A stretch of 64,000 nt of DNA from JANNPJ01 sp965200525 (GCA_965200525.1 OZ241368.1:4030001-4094000), one strand, 5' to 3'. Positions 49,976-59,502 are shown, counted from the first letter of the stretch. Notes: generated from the letters alone by a model not told the origin. Made by a program: numbers and translations.

Positions 49976-51214
49976 ATGGATCGCAAACGCACGACCGGTC
50001 GGGACATCCGGCGGCAGAACCGTTCGGCCCTGTTGTCGGAACTCTTCTTCAACGGGCCGCTGAGCCGGCTCGAACTGGCCGAGATCACCGGCCTGAGCCC
50101 GGCCACCGCCAGTAACGTCACGGCCGAACTGTTCGCCGAGCGGCTGATCGTCGAGGCCGGTCAGGTCGATTCGGACGGCGGCCGGCCGCGCGTTCTGCTC
50201 CGGGTCGATCCCGAATTCGGCTCGGTGATCGGGGTGGCGGTCGCCGAGACCGGGATCCGGGTCGAACTGTTCGACCTGGGCCTGATCTCCCGGGCCGAGG
50301 TCACCTACCCGCCGGGGCCCGGCGGCCTGGAGCCGGGCGCCGTGGCCGACCTGATCGCCGCCGGGGTGGCCCGGGTGCTGTCCGAGGCCGAACTGGACGA
50401 CACCGGGCTGATCGGCATCGGGGTCGCCGTCCCCGGAGTGGTCGCGCAGGAGGTGCCGGGCACCGGCGACGGTGAGCGGGTCCACGCCCCGACGATCGGC
50501 TGGGCCGGCGTCGCCCTGAGCCGGCTGCTGCGCGAGCGGGGCCTGACCCCGTCGATCCACGTTGACAACGGTGCCAAGACGCTGGGCCAGGCCGAGATGT
50601 GGTTCGGCGCCGGTCGCGGCGCCGGGCACGCCGTCGTCGTCCTGATCGGAACCGGGGTCGGGGCGGCCGTCTTCAGCGACGGGGTGGCCTACCAGGGGAT
50701 CAACAACAGTGCCGGCGAGTGGGGGCACACCACGATCCGGTACGACGGGCGGGTCTGCCGCTGCGGGGCCCGCGGTTGCCTGGAGGCCTACGTCGGCGCG
50801 GAGGGCATCCTCGGGCGTTACCGCGAGGCCTCCGGCGACGAGCAGATCGAGGAAGTGGCCGCGCTGCTGAGCGCGGCCGGCGACTCCAAGGTCGCCGCCG
50901 ACCTGCTGGACGAGACCGCCGACCTGGTCGGGGTCGGCATCGCCGATCTGATCAACCTCTACAACCCCGAGCGGGTGCTGGTCGGCGGCGCGACCGCCCT
51001 GCTGCTGGGGCCGCGAATGCTGACCCGGATCCGGGAGTCGGCCGGGCGCAGCGCCCTTTCGTACCTGTTCGAGCAGGTCTCGATCGAGCTCGGCGCGCTC
51101 GGCTCGGGGGCCGCCGCCCTCGGTGCGGCCACCCTGCCGGTCGCCGCGCTGCTGGCGCTGGCCGCCGATCCGCGCCGCGCCCGTGAGCAGCCCGACGGCG
51201 GCGAACCGGGGTAG
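49976..51214 (+). CDS. ROK-family transcriptional regulator
   Basis: A 412-residue ROK regulator (NagC/XylR type): an N-terminal winged helix (NRSALLSELFFNGPLSRLELAEITGLSPATASNVTAEL) and a ROK sugar-kinase-like domain with the ATP loop LIGTGVGAAVFSDG, EWGHTTI and the zinc motif CRCGARGCLEAY. It should repress carbohydrate genes and respond to a sugar. Its likely targets are the SMP-30 lactonase and flavin reductase genes directly downstream on the same strand. ATG 49976 follows GGAGGGG. Confidence 0.88.
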   Translation: MDRKRTTGRDIRRQNRSALLSELFFNGPLSRLELAEITGLSPATASNVTAELFAERLIVEAGQVDSDGGRPRVLLRVDPEFGSVIGVAVAETGIRVELFDLGLISRAEVTYPPGPGGLEPGAVADLIAAGVARVLSEAELDDTGLIGIGVAVPGVVAQEVPGTGDGERVHAPTIGWAGVALSRLLRERGLTPSIHVDNGAKTLGQAEMWFGAGRGAGHAVVVLIGTGVGAAVFSDGVAYQGINNSAGEWGHTTIRYDGRVCRCGARGCLEAYVGAEGILGRYREASGDEQIEEVAALLSAAGDSKVAADLLDETADLVGVGIADLINLYNPERVLVGGATALLLGPRMLTRIRESAGRSALSYLFEQVSIELGALGSGAAALGAATLPVAALLALAADPRRAREQPDGGEPG

Positions 51215-51231
51215 GTGAAAATGGGCCCGTG

Positions 51232-51723
51232 ATGAACGTGCCTGAGGACGACGATGCCAACCGGGAACTGCGCGCCGCCTACAGTGCCTTCCCCAGTGGG
51301 GTGGTGGGCCTGTGCGCCGAGGTCGACGGCGTCCCGGTGGGCCTGGCGGCCAGCAGTTTCGTCTCCGTGTCGCTGGAGCCGCCGCTGGTCGCGGTGTGCG
51401 TGAGCCGGGCCTCCACCACCTGGCCCCGGCTGGCCGGGCGCCCCCGGCTCGGGGTCAGTGTGCTGGGCGAGTCCCATGACGCCGCGGCCCGGCAGCTGGC
51501 CGCGGCCACCGGCGACCGGTTCGAGGGGCTGAGCCTGACCACGACCGCCCAGGGGGCGGTCCTGATCGACGGGGCCGGAGCCTGGCTGGAGTGCTCGCTC
51601 GAGTCGCTGATCCCGGCCGGCGACCACTGGATCGTGCTGATGCGGATCGAGAGCTTCGAGGTCCGCCCGGCTGTCCGGCCCCTGATCTTCCACTCCAGCA
51701 CGTTCCGCCGTCTGTCGGCGTGA
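51232..51723 (+). CDS. Flavin reductase-like domain protein
   Basis: A 163-residue FMN-binding split-barrel protein (flavin reductase family): LRAAYSAFPSGVVGLCAEV, GLAASSFVSVSLEPPLVAVCVSRASTTWPRL and the end PLIFHSSTFRRLS. It should bind FMN/FAD and use NAD(P)H to give reduced flavin to a monooxygenase; no monooxygenase is nearby. ATG 51232 or GTG 51229 may start it. It lies 17 bases after the ROK gene. Confidence 0.85.
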   Translation: MNVPEDDDANRELRAAYSAFPSGVVGLCAEVDGVPVGLAASSFVSVSLEPPLVAVCVSRASTTWPRLAGRPRLGVSVLGESHDAAARQLAAATGDRFEGLSLTTTAQGAVLIDGAGAWLECSLESLIPAGDHWIVLMRIESFEVRPAVRPLIFHSSTFRRLSA

Positions 51724-51736
51724 TCAGATACCCCTC

Positions 51737-52642
51737 GTGCAGACCTTCACCGCGAAACGGGCCACCGCCGGGCTCCGGCACCTGCTGGCCGAGGGGCCCC
51801 TCTGGGATCCCGTCCGGGAGCGCGTGCTGTGGATCGACAGCGACCGCGGCGAGGTCTATCTCGGGGTGCTGACCGGCGACGACCGGGTCGAGCCGGCCGG
51901 CCGGCTGAGCTTTCCCGGTGAGAGCGTCGGGGCCGTGGTCGTGGCCGAGGACGGAGCCCTGCTGGTCGCCCTGCGACGCCGGTTGATGACGGTGCTGCCC
52001 GGCGGGCAACGGACTCCGGGAATTCAGTTGCTGCCGGACGGCGTCGGCAGCCGGCTCAACGACGGCGGCTGCGACCCGCTGGGCCAGTTCGTCGTCGGCA
52101 GCATGGCCCTGGACGGGCGAGCCGGCCAGGAGTCGCTCTGGCGGCTGCCCACCGGCGGGCCGGTGCAGACGCTCGACACCGATCTCAGTCTGTCCAACGG
52201 CCTGGCCTGGTCGCCGGACGGGCGCACGATGTACTCCATCGACACCACGCCCGGGGTGGTGTGGGCCCGCTCGTTCGATCCCTCGACCGGCCGCACCGGA
52301 AGCCGGTACGAACTCTTCGCGCCGCTGCCCGGCGCGGGTGACGACGGCCCGGACGGGGTGTGCGTGGATGTCGAGGGCAACCTCTGGATCGCCGTCTGGG
52401 GGTCGGGCCAGGTGCGCTGCTGCACGCCCTCCGGCGAGGTGCTGGCCGTGGTCGAGGTGGATGCCCCGCACACCGCGAGCGTCGCCTTCGTCGGCCCGCG
52501 GCGCGACCTGCTCCTGATCACCACGGCGAGCGGCGACCTTTCGGCCGATCAGCTGGCGGCGCACCCCGATTCGGGGCAGCTGTTCACCGCCCGGGTCGGG
52601 ACCCGCGGGCTCCCGGTGCCGTACTGGGTCGGGTCCACCTGA
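51737..52642 (+). CDS. SMP-30/gluconolactonase-family lactonase
   Basis: A 301-residue six-bladed beta-propeller protein of the SMP-30/gluconolactonase/LRE family: LLAEGPLWDPVRERVLWIDS (metal-ligand Glu), RLNDGGCDPLGQFVVGSM, LSNGLAWSPDGRTMYSIDT and DGPDGVCVDVEGNLWIAVWG. It hydrolyses sugar-acid lactones. With the ROK regulator it may belong to a sugar-oxidation route. GTG 51737 is the start. It ends one base before the convergent hydrolase gene. Confidence 0.88.
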   Translation: MQTFTAKRATAGLRHLLAEGPLWDPVRERVLWIDSDRGEVYLGVLTGDDRVEPAGRLSFPGESVGAVVVAEDGALLVALRRRLMTVLPGGQRTPGIQLLPDGVGSRLNDGGCDPLGQFVVGSMALDGRAGQESLWRLPTGGPVQTLDTDLSLSNGLAWSPDGRTMYSIDTTPGVVWARSFDPSTGRTGSRYELFAPLPGAGDDGPDGVCVDVEGNLWIAVWGSGQVRCCTPSGEVLAVVEVDAPHTASVAFVGPRRDLLLITTASGDLSADQLAAHPDSGQLFTARVGTRGLPVPYWVGST

Positions 52643-52643
52643 C

Positions 52644-53471
52644 TCAGCGCAGAACCGCGTCCCGGATCACGCCGGCCACCAGCTCCGGCTGTTCCAGGTA
52701 GGGCAGGTGAGCGGTGCCCGGCAGCACCCGGGCCCGGGCCTGCGGCAGCAGTTCGGCCAGGCTCCGGCAGCGCCGGCGGATGAACGGCAGGTCGAGTTCG
52801 CCCCAGGCCACGGTGGTCGGAACCTTCACCGCGCCCAGCTGGGGCCAGGCCTCGGCCTCGCTGCTGCCGGCGTCCTCGGCGACGGCGTGCCCGAGCACGA
52901 TCGCGTTCATGGCCAGGGTCAGGTCGCGGGCCGGGCCGCCGACCCGGCCCTCGGGACCGGCCGGTCCGTCCAGCCACAGCCAGGCCTCCAGTCGGTTCAC
53001 CTCGCCGGAGTCACCGGCCGCGTCGGCGGCGTCGAGCAGGTCGCTGATCAGCTGGGTGTCGGCGTCCAGGTCGCCGTCGTCCGGGGCCCCGGTGACCGCC
53101 GGGGCCAGCAGGACCAGCCCGGCGACCCGGTCGGGAGCGGCCAGGGCGGCGTCCAGGGCCACCCCGCCGCCCATCGAGCTGCCGACCAGCCAGGCCGGCT
53201 CGTCGAACGACTGCGCCAGCACCGAGAGCAGGTCGTGCCCGTGCCGGAACGGCTGTGCGCTGGGCCCGGTCTCGCCGAAACCCCTTCGGTCGTAGGCCAG
53301 CACCGGGCCGAGCCCGGCGAGCCGCTCGGCCGTGGTGTACCAGCTGCGCCGGTCGCAGATCCCGGCGTGCAGCAGTACGACCGGAGCTCCCGAGCTCTGG
53401 TCGTCGGCCGGCCAGAGGTCGGCCGCCAGCCGGGCGCCGTCGACGTCGATGAATCGGGATACCCTCGTCAT
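52644..53471 (-). CDS. Alpha/beta hydrolase
   Basis: A 275-residue alpha/beta hydrolase with VVLLHAGICDRRSW (oxyanion hole), LAYDRRGFGETG, the nucleophile elbow WLVGSSMGGGVAL, an acid in WGELDLPF and the catalytic His in GTAHLPYLEQP. The C-terminal half is typical of esterase/epoxide-hydrolase-like members. Substrate unknown. ATG 53471 is used; ATG 53489 is an alternative. The next small gene reads the same way 34 bases upstream. Confidence 0.85.
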   Translation of the reverse strand: MTRVSRFIDVDGARLAADLWPADDQSSGAPVVLLHAGICDRRSWYTTAERLAGLGPVLAYDRRGFGETGPSAQPFRHGHDLLSVLAQSFDEPAWLVGSSMGGGVALDAALAAPDRVAGLVLLAPAVTGAPDDGDLDADTQLISDLLDAADAAGDSGEVNRLEAWLWLDGPAGPEGRVGGPARDLTLAMNAIVLGHAVAEDAGSSEAEAWPQLGAVKVPTTVAWGELDLPFIRRRCRSLAELLPQARARVLPGTAHLPYLEQPELVAGVIRDAVLR

Positions 53472-53505
53472 CCGGGCATTATCGACCATCCCGGTGACGC
53501 TCAGA

Positions 53506-53718
53506 TCAACTCGGCGTACCCCCGGTAGCGCTGCGTCCGTACCGGAGCCGCCGGCCCGCCCCGCCGCAGTGCCGGCAGGGCCGGTGCGCGTAGCTGAAGA
53601 CGCCGCCGAAGTGCCGGCCCGTTCCCGAACACCAGCGGCACTTGCGGTACGGATGAATCCGCAGCGACACCGCGTATCCGGCCACCGCCAGAACCGCGAT
53701 CACCACAAGTAAGAGCAT
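53506..53718 (-). CDS. Small membrane protein with two CxxCxGxG zinc-finger motifs
   Basis: A 70-residue protein: an N-terminal membrane helix (LLLVVIAVLAVAGYAVSL) then CRWCSGTG and CRHCGGAG, the DnaJ-type cysteine knuckles that together bind one zinc. Such a small anchored protein may recruit a chaperone or partner at the membrane. ATG 53718 is taken; GTG 53724 would add two residues. The function is unknown. Confidence 0.6.
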   Translation of the reverse strand: MLLLVVIAVLAVAGYAVSLRIHPYRKCRWCSGTGRHFGGVFSYAHRPCRHCGGAGRRLRYGRSATGGTPS

Positions 53719-53827
53719 CCCCACAGCTCACCATGTGAACACCGGCCCGACCGGCCCGCTGCCCGAACGTCCGGTACCGGCCGGTCCGGACGGCCGAGGC
53801 GCGAACCACCGCGATCGGGTCAAACGG

Positions 53828-55414
53828 TCAGATCCAGCTGGGGAACCACATCCGGTCGCTCCAGGAGGACTGGGGGATCACCTCGGCGCTGTAGATCGGC
53901 AGGAAGAACCAGAACGACAGGACGGCGACCACCACCACCGCACCGGCCGCGACCGCGCCCCGCTTGCGCCGGACCGGGTCGGCGTCCGGGCGCCCGAGAG
54001 CCAGGCCCAGGGAGTAGGTCAGGGCCAGCACCACCCAGGGCGTGAAGGCGATGGCGTAGAAGTCGAAGATCGTCCGGTGCTGGTAGTGGAACCAGGGCAG
54101 GTAGCCGCCGGCCAGCCCGGCCAGGACGGCGCCGGCCCGCCAGTCGCGGCGCAGGGCCCACTGGAACAGCAGCACGAAGATCGACAGGGCCGCTCCCCAC
54201 CAGATGATCGGGTTGCCCAGCGCGGTGACCGCCTGGGAGCACTGGGCCACCTTGCAACCCTTCTGGCCGAGGGTCGGGCCCTCGTAGAAGAACGCGGTCG
54301 GCCGGCCGGCCACGATCCACGACCACGGGTTGGCCTTGTACTGGTGGAACGACGAGAGGCCGACGTTGAAGTCGTACATTTGCGTGTGGTAGAACCACAG
54401 GCTTCTCACGGTCCCGGGGATCCAGTGGTGAGTGGCCGGGTTGTCCTTGGCCCACTGGCGGTCGTAGCCGTCCTTGGTCACGAACCAGCCGGTCCACGAG
54501 GCCAGGTACACGGCCAGCGTGATCAGGCCCATCGCCAGCCCGGACAGGGCGGCCCAGATCACGGCCCCTCCGAACCAGTGCTTGAGCCCGGCGGCCCGGC
54601 GCAGCCCGGCGTCCCAGAAGAAGATCATCAGCAGGAACACCAGGGTGAAGTACAGCCCCGACCACTTGGTCCCGCAGCACAGCCCCAGGCAGACCGCGCC
54701 GGCCACCCGCCACCAGCGCACCCCCAACCACCAGCGTGCCGCCCGCCAGGAGGCCAGTTGCTCCGGATCGGCGTCGGCCACCCGCCGGGCCAGCCGCCGA
54801 CGCCCGGTGTCCCGGTCGATCACCAGGCAGCCGAAAGCGGCCAGGGCCCAGAACATCACGAAGATGTCGAGCAGCGAGGTGCGGCTGTGCACGTAGGCCT
54901 CGCCGTCCACGGCCATCAGCAGGCCGGCCACGGTGCCGAGCAGGGTCGAGTCGAACAGTCGGCGGGCGATCAGGGCCAGCATCAGGATCGACAGGGTGCC
55001 GCAGAAAGCGGCCGAGAACCGCCAGCCCCAGGAGCTGGTCGGTCCGAAGATCCACTCCCCGAAACCGATCATCCACTTGCCGACCGGCGGGTGGACGACG
55101 AAGTCGGGCTGGTTCAAGAACACGTGGACGTCGCCGGCGTTCCACTTCGGGTCGACGACCTTGCCCTCGCCGGCCCACTTCAGCTCGTAGCCGGCCTTCC
55201 ACATCGAGTAGCCCTGCTTGACGTAGTACGTCTCGTCGAACACCAGCTTGTGGGGCCGGTCGAGCCGCCAGAACCGCAGGATGCCGCCGAACGCGGTGAC
55301 ACCGAGAATCGCCAGCCAGCCCCAGGCCGTCAGGGCGGCTCGGGGCGGGGTCGGGAGCGGCTCCCGGTTCGGGGAGGGGCGCGTGGCCACCGCCGTGTTG
55401 GTCACGCCGGTCAT
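53828..55414 (-). CDS. pmt: Dolichyl/polyprenyl-phosphate-mannose-protein O-mannosyltransferase
   Basis: A 528-residue GT39 membrane enzyme. About 11 helices are seen. The N-terminal loop carries the catalytic Asp-Glu in RPHKLVFDETYYVKQ, and HPPVGKWMIGFGEWIFG and AYVHSRTSLLDIFVMFW are conserved in the family. It transfers mannose from polyprenyl-phosphomannose to Ser/Thr of exported proteins during Sec translocation, as in Mycobacterium. It is divergent from the membrane GT-like gene; rsmI and metG follow, an arrangement conserved in actinobacteria. Confidence 0.92.
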   Translation of the reverse strand: MTGVTNTAVATRPSPNREPLPTPPRAALTAWGWLAILGVTAFGGILRFWRLDRPHKLVFDETYYVKQGYSMWKAGYELKWAGEGKVVDPKWNAGDVHVFLNQPDFVVHPPVGKWMIGFGEWIFGPTSSWGWRFSAAFCGTLSILMLALIARRLFDSTLLGTVAGLLMAVDGEAYVHSRTSLLDIFVMFWALAAFGCLVIDRDTGRRRLARRVADADPEQLASWRAARWWLGVRWWRVAGAVCLGLCCGTKWSGLYFTLVFLLMIFFWDAGLRRAAGLKHWFGGAVIWAALSGLAMGLITLAVYLASWTGWFVTKDGYDRQWAKDNPATHHWIPGTVRSLWFYHTQMYDFNVGLSSFHQYKANPWSWIVAGRPTAFFYEGPTLGQKGCKVAQCSQAVTALGNPIIWWGAALSIFVLLFQWALRRDWRAGAVLAGLAGGYLPWFHYQHRTIFDFYAIAFTPWVVLALTYSLGLALGRPDADPVRRKRGAVAAGAVVVVAVLSFWFFLPIYSAEVIPQSSWSDRMWFPSWI

Positions 55415-55473
55415 CGTAGGGGCAGAAACTGAGTGATCTGCCCGGTGGGGCGGATACCTGGAAGACTGCCCCG

Positions 55474-57330
55474 ATGCGTTCCGACGACACCGCGGTCACC
55501 GAGCCCCGTGCCCCCGCCTCGCCCCGACCGGGGCCCGGTGGTCTGCTCACCTTGGCCTCGGGCGGGCTGATCGCCGCGGTCGCCCTGGTCGCGCTCGGGT
55601 TCGGCCTGGCCACCACCTCGGGCCTGTGGGCTCACCTGGGCGATCGGCTGGTCGGCGGCAACCTGCCCGACGACATTCATTACACCTGGTGGCTCGGCCA
55701 CACCCCGCACGCCCTCTGGAACGGCGACAACCCGTTCCAGACGCTGGACCTGAACTGGCCCGAGGGGGTCAGCGCCATGAACAACACCACGCTCATCCTG
55801 CCCTCCCTGGTGCTCTCGCCGATCAGCTGGCTGGCCGGCTCGCTGGTCAGCCTGAACGTGCTCAACGTGCTGGCCGTGCCGGCCTGCGCGGCGGCCGGCT
55901 ACTGGGCCCTGCGTCAGATCCCGTGGGACGAGCCCATCGAGGAGGAGGACGCCGAGGACGTCGATTCGGCGGTGCCCCTGGTCGGGCGGATCAGCCGGCC
56001 GGCCGCGCTGGTCGGCGGCGTGACCTTCGCGATCTCCCCGGCGATCGTGAACTCGCTGATCGGCCACATCACGATGGCCTTCGCCCCGGGCCTGCCGCTG
56101 CTGATCGGGCTCAGCGTGCGGGCCTGGTACGGCCGGACGCCGGTGCGCACCGGCCTGCTGCTCGGGCTGGCGGCCACCGCTCAGGTGTTCACCGGCGAGG
56201 AGGTGCTGTTCCAGGCCGTGCTCGGGGCGATCATCGTCCTGCTGGTCTCGGCCCTGTCCCGGCCCCGGGCGGTGGCGGCGGCCGGCTGGTCGCTGGGCCG
56301 GGCCCTGGTCATCGCCTTCGCCGTGTTCCTGCCGATCACCGCCTACCCGCTGTACGTGCAGTTCTTCGGCTCGCTCAAAGAACACGGCAGCCCGTTCCTG
56401 CTCGACTTCTTCGGCGCCGACGTCACCGCCTTCACCACCCCGACCAGCCGGGTCCTGCTGCACAGCACCGCCCAGGCGGCGGCGTCGGCGAAGTTCGCCG
56501 GCGGGATGGAGGAGCACCTGGCCTACCTGGGCTGGCCGCTGCTGGCCGCCTGCCTGTTCACCGCCGTGCTGGGCCGGCGCCGGGTGGCGGTCCGGTGTGC
56601 CGCGGTCGGCCTGGTGATCGCGTTGGCCTTCTCCCTGGGCGGGCGGGTCTGGGTCGACGGAACCTGGACCGAGCACAAGGGCCCGTACGCGCTGTTCCAG
56701 AAGCTGCCGGTCACCGAGGCCTCGCTGGCCACCCGGTTCGGCCTGCTGGCGGCCCTGTTCGCCGGGGCGCTGCTAGCCTTCGCCGTCCACGAGCTCAGCA
56801 CCCGCGCGTTCCGGCCGATGATCGGAGCCGTGCTGGCCGCCGGGCTGAGCTTCGCCTGCCTGGCGCCGCTGGTCCCCACCCCGCTCGACGTCGTGGCCGC
56901 CCCGGCCGTGCCGCAGTGGTTCACCGGCACGGCCCCGCACCTGCCGGCCAACACGGTCGTGGTGGTGCTGCCCTACCCGGTGGCGACCAATCCGGTGGCG
57001 ATGCGCTGGCAGGCGAGCGCGCACTACTCGTTCCGGATGCCCGGTGGGTACTTCCTGGGCCCGGCCGTCGGTGACGGGCACGCCTACGTGGGGGGCTCGG
57101 CCGACCCGCCGACCGCCAACCTGCTGGCCGACGTCGCCCGGACCGGTCAGATCCCGGTGGTGACGCCGGAGCTGCAGGCCCAGGCGGCCCGGGACTTCGC
57201 GGCCTGGGGCGCGACCCAGGTGGTACTCGGGCCCGATCCGAACGACGAGCCCCTCCTGGAGACGGTCAGCAGCCTGCTCGGCCGGCCGCCCGAGCACGTG
57301 GACGGCGTCGTCCGCTGGAATCTTCAGTGA
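55474..57330 (+). CDS. Polytopic membrane glycosyltransferase-like protein (GT-C-like)
   Basis: A 618-residue protein with about 11-12 membrane helices. The first large loop contains LPDDIHYTWWLGHTPHALWNGDNPF and NNTTLILPSL, reminiscent of the acidic loop 1 of GT-C glycosyltransferases. The C-terminal 180 residues form an extracytoplasmic domain (HLPANTVVVVLPYP, WGATQVVLGPDPND). The donor is probably a polyprenyl-linked sugar. It overlaps rsmI by four bases (GTGA). No specific function is recognised. Confidence 0.7.
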   Translation: MRSDDTAVTEPRAPASPRPGPGGLLTLASGGLIAAVALVALGFGLATTSGLWAHLGDRLVGGNLPDDIHYTWWLGHTPHALWNGDNPFQTLDLNWPEGVSAMNNTTLILPSLVLSPISWLAGSLVSLNVLNVLAVPACAAAGYWALRQIPWDEPIEEEDAEDVDSAVPLVGRISRPAALVGGVTFAISPAIVNSLIGHITMAFAPGLPLLIGLSVRAWYGRTPVRTGLLLGLAATAQVFTGEEVLFQAVLGAIIVLLVSALSRPRAVAAAGWSLGRALVIAFAVFLPITAYPLYVQFFGSLKEHGSPFLLDFFGADVTAFTTPTSRVLLHSTAQAAASAKFAGGMEEHLAYLGWPLLAACLFTAVLGRRRVAVRCAAVGLVIALAFSLGGRVWVDGTWTEHKGPYALFQKLPVTEASLATRFGLLAALFAGALLAFAVHELSTRAFRPMIGAVLAAGLSFACLAPLVPTPLDVVAAPAVPQWFTGTAPHLPANTVVVVLPYPVATNPVAMRWQASAHYSFRMPGGYFLGPAVGDGHAYVGGSADPPTANLLADVARTGQIPVVTPELQAQAARDFAAWGATQVVLGPDPNDEPLLETVSSLLGRPPEHVDGVVRWNLQ

Positions 57331-58211
57331 CCGAACCGGCCGCCGTCCCGGCCGCGGGCCGGCTCGTCCTGGCCGCCACCCCGATCGGTGACCCGGCCGA
57401 CGCCTCGGTTCGGCTGGCCCGGCTGATCGGCCGGGCCGATCTGATCGCGGCCGAGGACACCCGCCGGTTCCGCCGGCTGGCGGCGGCGCTGGACGTCGTC
57501 CCCACCGGCCGGGTGGTCAGCCACCACGAGCACAACGAGGAGTTCCGCTCGGCCGAGGTGGTGGCCACCGTCCGCGACGGCGGCACCGTGCTGGTGGTCA
57601 CCGACGCCGGCATGCCCGGGGTCTCCGACCCGGGGTTGCGGGCGGTGCGGGCCGTGCTCGAGGCGGGCCTGCCGGTGACCGCTCTGCCCGGGCCCTCGGC
57701 CGCCCTGACCGCCCTGGCCCTGTCCGGCCTGCCCACCGACCGGTTCTGCTTCGAGGGGTTCCCGCCGCGCACCGGAGGCAAGCTGGCCTCGGCGATCGCC
57801 GCCCTGGCCGGCGAACCACGCACGATGATCTTCTTCGAGTCGCCCCGCCGGACGGCGGCCACCCTGGCCGCGATGGCCACCGGATTCGGCCCCGACCGTC
57901 CGGCCGCGGTCTGCCGCGAGCTGACCAAGACCTACGAGGAGGTCCAGCGCGGGCCACTGAGCCGGCTGGCCGAGTGGGCCGCCGCGGGGGAGATCCTCGG
58001 CGAGGTGACCGTCGTCGTCGGCGGCGCCCCGGCCGTGGTGCCGGTCGATCTGGCCGACCCCGGGGCCGCGGACGACGTCGCCGCCCTGATCGCCCGGGTC
58101 CGGGCCAAGGTGGCCGGGGGCCAGCGGCTGAAAGAGGCGGTCGCCGACGTGGCCGCCGCGTCCGGCGTCCTCAAACGGGCTCTCTACGACGCCGCCGTCC
58201 GCGCCAAGTAG
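57327..58211 (+). CDS. rsmI: 16S rRNA 2'-O-ribose methyltransferase RsmI
   Basis: A 294-residue RsmI, which uses S-adenosylmethionine to methylate the 2'-OH of C1402 in 16S rRNA. It shows RLVLAATPIGDPADASVRL, LIAAEDTRRF, HEHNEE, VVTDAGMPGVSDPG, LPGPSAALTALALSGLP and CRELTKTYEEVQRG, all diagnostic. GTG 57327 overlaps the preceding gene. Its end overlaps the convergent GNAT gene by 28 bases. Confidence 0.95.
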   Translation: MTEPAAVPAAGRLVLAATPIGDPADASVRLARLIGRADLIAAEDTRRFRRLAAALDVVPTGRVVSHHEHNEEFRSAEVVATVRDGGTVLVVTDAGMPGVSDPGLRAVRAVLEAGLPVTALPGPSAALTALALSGLPTDRFCFEGFPPRTGGKLASAIAALAGEPRTMIFFESPRRTAATLAAMATGFGPDRPAAVCRELTKTYEEVQRGPLSRLAEWAAAGEILGEVTVVVGGAPAVVPVDLADPGAADDVAALIARVRAKVAGGQRLKEAVADVAAASGVLKRALYDAAVRAK

Positions 58212-58774
58212 GTGGCCGCCGCGATCCGGTAGACCACGTGCGGGGCGCCCCACCAGCCGGGCGTCCGGGGGTTGTCGAAGTCGTCAGCCGGATCGTGGGT
58301 CATGCCGATCTTCTCCATCACCCGCCGGGACGGCGCGTTGGTCACCGTGGTGAACGAGACCAGGTCGGTGAACCCGCCGGGCCCGAAGGCGAAGTCGAGC
58401 ACGGCCCGCGCGGCCTCGGGGGCGTACCCCCGGCCCCAGTGCGCCGCGGCCAGTCGCCAGCCGATCTCCGTCGCCGGCGCCACCGGGTACTCGTCCGGGG
58501 CCGGGTTCAGGCCGACGAACCCGATGAACTCCCCGGTCTCGATCACCTCGACCGCCCACAGGCCGTAACCCCGCTCGAGTAGCAGGGCCTGGAAGCGGTC
58601 CACCGCCTCGTCGCTCTCGACCCGGGTGAGCGGGCCGGGGAAGAACCGCCGTACCACCGGGTCGGCGTTCATCGCCGCCCACGGTTCGCGATCCTCCGGC
58701 CGCCAGCTGCGCAACCACAGCCGTTCGGTCCGCAGCTGGGTGATCTCCACCGGGGCCGGCACCGGTTCGCTCAT
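58184..58774 (-). CDS. GNAT N-acetyltransferase (RimJ/RimL-like)
   Basis: A 196-residue acetyltransferase of the RimJ/RimL type: LRTERLWLRSWRPEDREPWAAM, then VIETGEFIGFVGLNP, the acetyl-CoA loop HWGRGYAPEAARAVLDFAF and NAPSRRVMEKIGM. The acceptor is unknown. It is coupled to the VOC gene by ATGA overlap (58771-58774). Confidence 0.9.
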   Translation of the reverse strand: MSEPVPAPVEITQLRTERLWLRSWRPEDREPWAAMNADPVVRRFFPGPLTRVESDEAVDRFQALLLERGYGLWAVEVIETGEFIGFVGLNPAPDEYPVAPATEIGWRLAAAHWGRGYAPEAARAVLDFAFGPGGFTDLVSFTTVTNAPSRRVMEKIGMTHDPADDFDNPRTPGWWGAPHVVYRIAAATYLARTAAS

Positions 58775-59502
58775 GCCCGCGAGCTGAGCACGCAGAACTC
58801 GTTGCCCTCCGGGTCGGCCAGCACGACCCAGTTGACCAGCCCGGACGGCGCCTCGCCCTGGCCGATCTCGGCCGGCACGGCGCCCAGCTTCTCCAGCCGG
58901 GTCACCTCGGCGCTCTGGTCGTCGTCCAGGTACGGGGCGATGTCGAGGTGGATCCGGTTCTTCACCGCGTGCGGGTGCCGGTTGGTGACGAACTCCAGCC
59001 AGGGCCCGCCGCCCGGCGGGATCAGGTCGAAGTCCTCGTCGCGCAGCCGGTAGCCCGAGGCCTCGACCCAGAACCGGGCCAACGCCTCCGGACCGAGCGA
59101 GTCGACGACGATCGCGGCCAGCCGGCCGTTGGTGGCGTACTCCGGGCGCGGCTCGAGCACGCAGAACTCGTTGCCCTCCGGGTCGGCCAGCACCGCCCAG
59201 GGCACGTCGCCCTGGCCGATGTCGGCCTCGGTGGCCCCCGCCGCCATCAGCTGCTGGATCTGATCGTCCTGCTCGGCGAGGCTCTGACTGCTCAGGTCGA
59301 GGTGGACCCGGTTCTTGCCCACCTTCTCGTCGGCGACCGGGACGAAGGCCAGCTCGATGCCGGGTTGCCCGGGCAACGGCTGGATGTCGGTCTCGTCGTC
59401 GTCCTCGTGGCTGACCTCCCAGCCGAGCGCGGCGGCCCACCAGCGGGCCAGGGTCCTCGGGTCGGCGCTGTCGATCACGATCTGGGTCAGTCGGGTCGCC
59501 AT
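58771..59502 (-). CDS. Two-domain VOC (glyoxalase/bleomycin-resistance-fold) protein
   Basis: A 243-residue protein of two tandem VOC repeats, residues 1-120 and 128-243. Each ends in VLADPEGNEFCVL, and the halves repeat RFWVEASGYRL / RWWAAALGWEV and an NR(V/I)HLD segment. VOC proteins are dioxygenases, isomerases or binding proteins; His in HLDL and Glu in GNEF may bind metal. ATG 59502 is the start. It is followed by the GNAT gene in the same operon. Confidence 0.88.
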   Translation of the reverse strand: MATRLTQIVIDSADPRTLARWWAAALGWEVSHEDDDETDIQPLPGQPGIELAFVPVADEKVGKNRVHLDLSSQSLAEQDDQIQQLMAAGATEADIGQGDVPWAVLADPEGNEFCVLEPRPEYATNGRLAAIVVDSLGPEALARFWVEASGYRLRDEDFDLIPPGGGPWLEFVTNRHPHAVKNRIHLDIAPYLDDDQSAEVTRLEKLGAVPAEIGQGEAPSGLVNWVVLADPEGNEFCVLSSRA

